Source of the DNA: CAYSUS01 sp964434165
Lineage (GTDB): Bacteria; Planctomycetota; Planctomycetia; Pirellulales; Thermoguttaceae
Length of the DNA stretch: 15,111 nucleotides
Assembly: GCA_964434165.1 (NCBI GenBank)
Contig: CAYSUS010000140.1
Span: 1 to 15,111, forward strand
Direction of reading: 5' to 3'
The notes beneath the pieces are model-generated. The model had not been told where the DNA came from and ran no database searches. It worked only from the letters and a program-made list of their open reading frames with translations. Position numbers and translations under genes: made by a program. Shown here piece by piece: positions 13,704 to 15,111 of this stretch (the stretch's first letter is position 1; the number at the start of each line of letters is the position of its first letter).

Positions 13704-14540
13704 CTAACGGTCCACGGTCAGGCCCGGGATGGCCTTCCTGATCCGGGTCACGCCTTCGGCCGAGACGCGAGTCTGGAAGAGCGTCAACTGCCGGAGCGAT
13801 TTCACGGCGTGCAGCGGCTTCAGCCCGGCGTCCGTGATGTCGAGGTCTTCCAGCAGGAGCCAACTGAGGTTCTCAAGCGGGACCAGCTCGACCATCCCCG
13901 CGTCGGTCACCTGGCTGCCGGAGAGGTCGAGGATCTTCAGCGTCTGGATCTTGGCGATCTCGTTCAGCCCCGCGTCGGTCACCTGGGTCTCGCGCAGGTG
14001 GATGACCTCCAGGTTGGGAAGGGCGCTGAGGTGCTCAAGACCCGCGTCGCCGACCGAGGTGTCGCTGAGCACCAGCGACGCGAGAATCGGCAGGCCCGAG
14101 AGGAACTCGAGCTGCTCGTCCGTGATCTTGCTTGCGCCGAGGTTGAGGGAAGAGACCCGGCGCAGGGCAGGGATCAGTCGAACCGTGGACGGATCGAGGC
14201 TGTCGCCGCGGAACGAGACGCTGGTCACGGCCTTGGTCTCGCCTTCGGCGACCACCAGCGCCCCGCTCGCTTCGAGCTTCCTCCGCGCTGCCTGCTCGGC
14301 CTGGTGCTCCGCCGCGGAAAGCGTCGGGTACGCCCGCGCGTCGGCGGGCCACCATGCGGCCAGGCGCCGGAGGATCTCGGGGTTGGACCGGGCCACGAAC
14401 CAGAAGGCGATGGTGGCGCCGAGAAGCACCAGCCAGACGACGACCCGCACGTAGCTGGTGCGGCGCGGGCGCGGGTCGGAAGCGGGCGGGGCCGAAGGCT
14501 CCGGCGCCGGCGCGACGTCCGGCGAAGATGGGTCGGTCAT
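13704..14540 (-). CDS. Membrane-anchored leucine-rich-repeat protein, 278 aa
   Basis: An N-terminal Pro/Ser/Ala-rich cytoplasmic-type tail (1-28) is followed by one transmembrane segment (about 31-50, VRVVVWLVLLGATIAFWFVA). A helical spacer comes next (about 75-92), and then about six leucine-rich repeats of 24 residues (about 127-270). The repeats run on the pattern L-x-x-L-x-L-x-x-(S/T)-x-(V/I)-T-D-A-G-L, for instance LEVIHLRETQVTDAGL and LKILDLSGSQVTDAGM. LRRs of this TDAGL type are frequent in planctomycetes and act as protein-binding scaffolds. The partner is unknown. The ATG (14538-14540) overlaps the accA stop as ATGA, so it is co-translated with accA. An open frame runs about 59 codons further upstream, but that part is only the accA 3' end in another frame. 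The convergent gene on the other side is the CvpA-family gene. Confidence 0.88.
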   Translation of the reverse strand: MTDPSSPDVAPAPEPSAPPASDPRPRRTSYVRVVVWLVLLGATIAFWFVARSNPEILRRLAAWWPADARAYPTLSAAEHQAEQAARRKLEASGALVVAEGETKAVTSVSFRGDSLDPSTVRLIPALRRVSSLNLGASKITDEQLEFLSGLPILASLVLSDTSVGDAGLEHLSALPNLEVIHLRETQVTDAGLNEIAKIQTLKILDLSGSQVTDAGMVELVPLENLSWLLLEDLDITDAGLKPLHAVKSLRQLTLFQTRVSAEGVTRIRKAIPGLTVDR

Positions 14541-15111
14541 GGGCGAATCGAGTCCACGGTCGGTTTGGGCTCGCGAGAGCGGCTTGCTGCCGCGTCGTCC
14601 TCGCGCCCTTCCGTGGGCGGGGCGTGCGATTCGGCCTCCTCCGCGCGATGCTCGGCCTCGCAGCGCGGGTGGCCGTTCGCGCTGGGCTCGCGGTCTCCGT
14701 TTCTCACGGCGGTCCACGCGCCGCCCGTCTCAGCCCTCTCGAAGAACATGCCCATGCGCCGGAACTTCTGATACCGGCCTTCGAGCAGCTCCTCGACGGG
14801 CCGGCCGGCCAGCTCGCGGATGGTGCCGCGGAGGAACATCTTCAGCCGGCTGGCCATGAGGTGATGGTCGCGATGCGCGCCGCCCAGCGGCTCCTCGAGG
14901 ACCTCGTCGATCAGGCCCAATTGGGCGAGGTCCTTGGAGGTCATCTTCAGCGCCCGGGCGGCCTGCTCTTTGAACGTGTGGCTCTTCCACAGGATGCCCG
15001 CGCAGCCTTCGGGGCTGATCACCGAGTAGTAGGCGTGCTCGAGCATGGCCACGCGGTCGCCCACGCCGATGCCCAACGCCCCGCCCGACCCCCCTTCGCC
15101 GATCACCACGC
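14537..15111 (-). CDS. accA: Acetyl-CoA carboxylase carboxyltransferase subunit alpha, C-terminal part (cut by window edge)
   Basis: AccA, with AccD, transfers the carboxyl group from carboxybiotin on AccB to acetyl-CoA, giving malonyl-CoA for fatty-acid synthesis. The window holds the last 190 or so codons. VIGEGGSGGALGIGVGD, the crotonase-like oxyanion-hole region, opens the visible part. AYYSVISPEGCAGILWKS, LIDEVLEEPLGGAHRD and the C-terminal RYQKFRRMGMFFE follow. The match to AccA is clear through that last segment. Beyond it the protein carries about 65 extra residues, polar and charged and apparently disordered (EAEHRAEEAESHAPPTEGRED), which ordinary AccA proteins lack. The stop TGA (14537-14539) overlaps the start of the LRR gene. 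The N-terminus is outside the window. Confidence 0.96.
   Translation of the reverse strand, partial: VVIGEGGSGGALGIGVGDRVAMLEHAYYSVISPEGCAGILWKSHTFKEQAARALKMTSKDLAQLGLIDEVLEEPLGGAHRDHHLMASRLKMFLRGTIRELAGRPVEELLEGRYQKFRRMGMFFERAETGGAWTAVRNGDREPSANGHPRCEAEHRAEEAESHAPPTEGREDDAAASRSREPKPTVDSIRP

Overview
The window is about 15 kb of GC-rich bacterial chromosome, most likely from a member of the Planctomycetota and probably a metagenome-assembled contig. The phylum call is an inference. It rests on many small exported proteins with no clear relatives outside that phylum, a tethered leucine-rich-repeat protein of planctomycete style, a DUF11-type lipoprotein, a high-GC base composition that opens long antisense frames, and a run of ten Ns that marks a scaffold join. 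I see no tRNA, rRNA, CRISPR array, transposase, phage gene or plasmid function.

Layout. The left edge holds the C-terminal part of clpX (+), damaged by an assembly gap. Next come six genes on the minus strand. In transcription order they are: a His-rich lipoprotein (7732-6650); its exported paralogue (6474-5683); a DUF11-like lipoprotein (5686-4478, joined by an ATGA overlap); a degenerate phosphohexomutase-like protein (4233-3124); a PLP-dependent aminotransferase (3017-1905); and a single-pass membrane protein (1718-1005). A LolA-like exported protein (8056-9033, +) diverges from this run. It converges on a pdxA / histidine-phosphatase pair (minus), which diverges from dtd (+). After that come a YdjM/DUF457-type membrane metal-dependent hydrolase (minus), a CvpA-family membrane protein (+), and a minus-strand pair in which accA (cut by the right edge) is coupled by an ATGA overlap to the leucine-rich-repeat protein.

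How the genes fit together. The housekeeping functions are protein quality control (ClpX), D-aminoacyl-tRNA proofreading (Dtd), vitamin B6 synthesis (PdxA, whose pathway product PLP is the aminotransferase cofactor) and the first step of fatty-acid synthesis (AccA). The rest points to the cell envelope: two paralogous exported proteins, a DUF11-like lipoprotein, a LolA-like protein, a CvpA-family protein and a membrane-anchored LRR protein.

The most notable signals are two. First, a 32-nt hairpin repeat occurs in three separate intergenic gaps, with a compensatory base-pair change between copies. Second, a phosphohexomutase-derived protein has lost both catalytic loops and gained an N-terminal Cys/His cluster, so it looks like a pseudoenzyme. 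No complete undescribed multi-gene defence or mobile system is visible.
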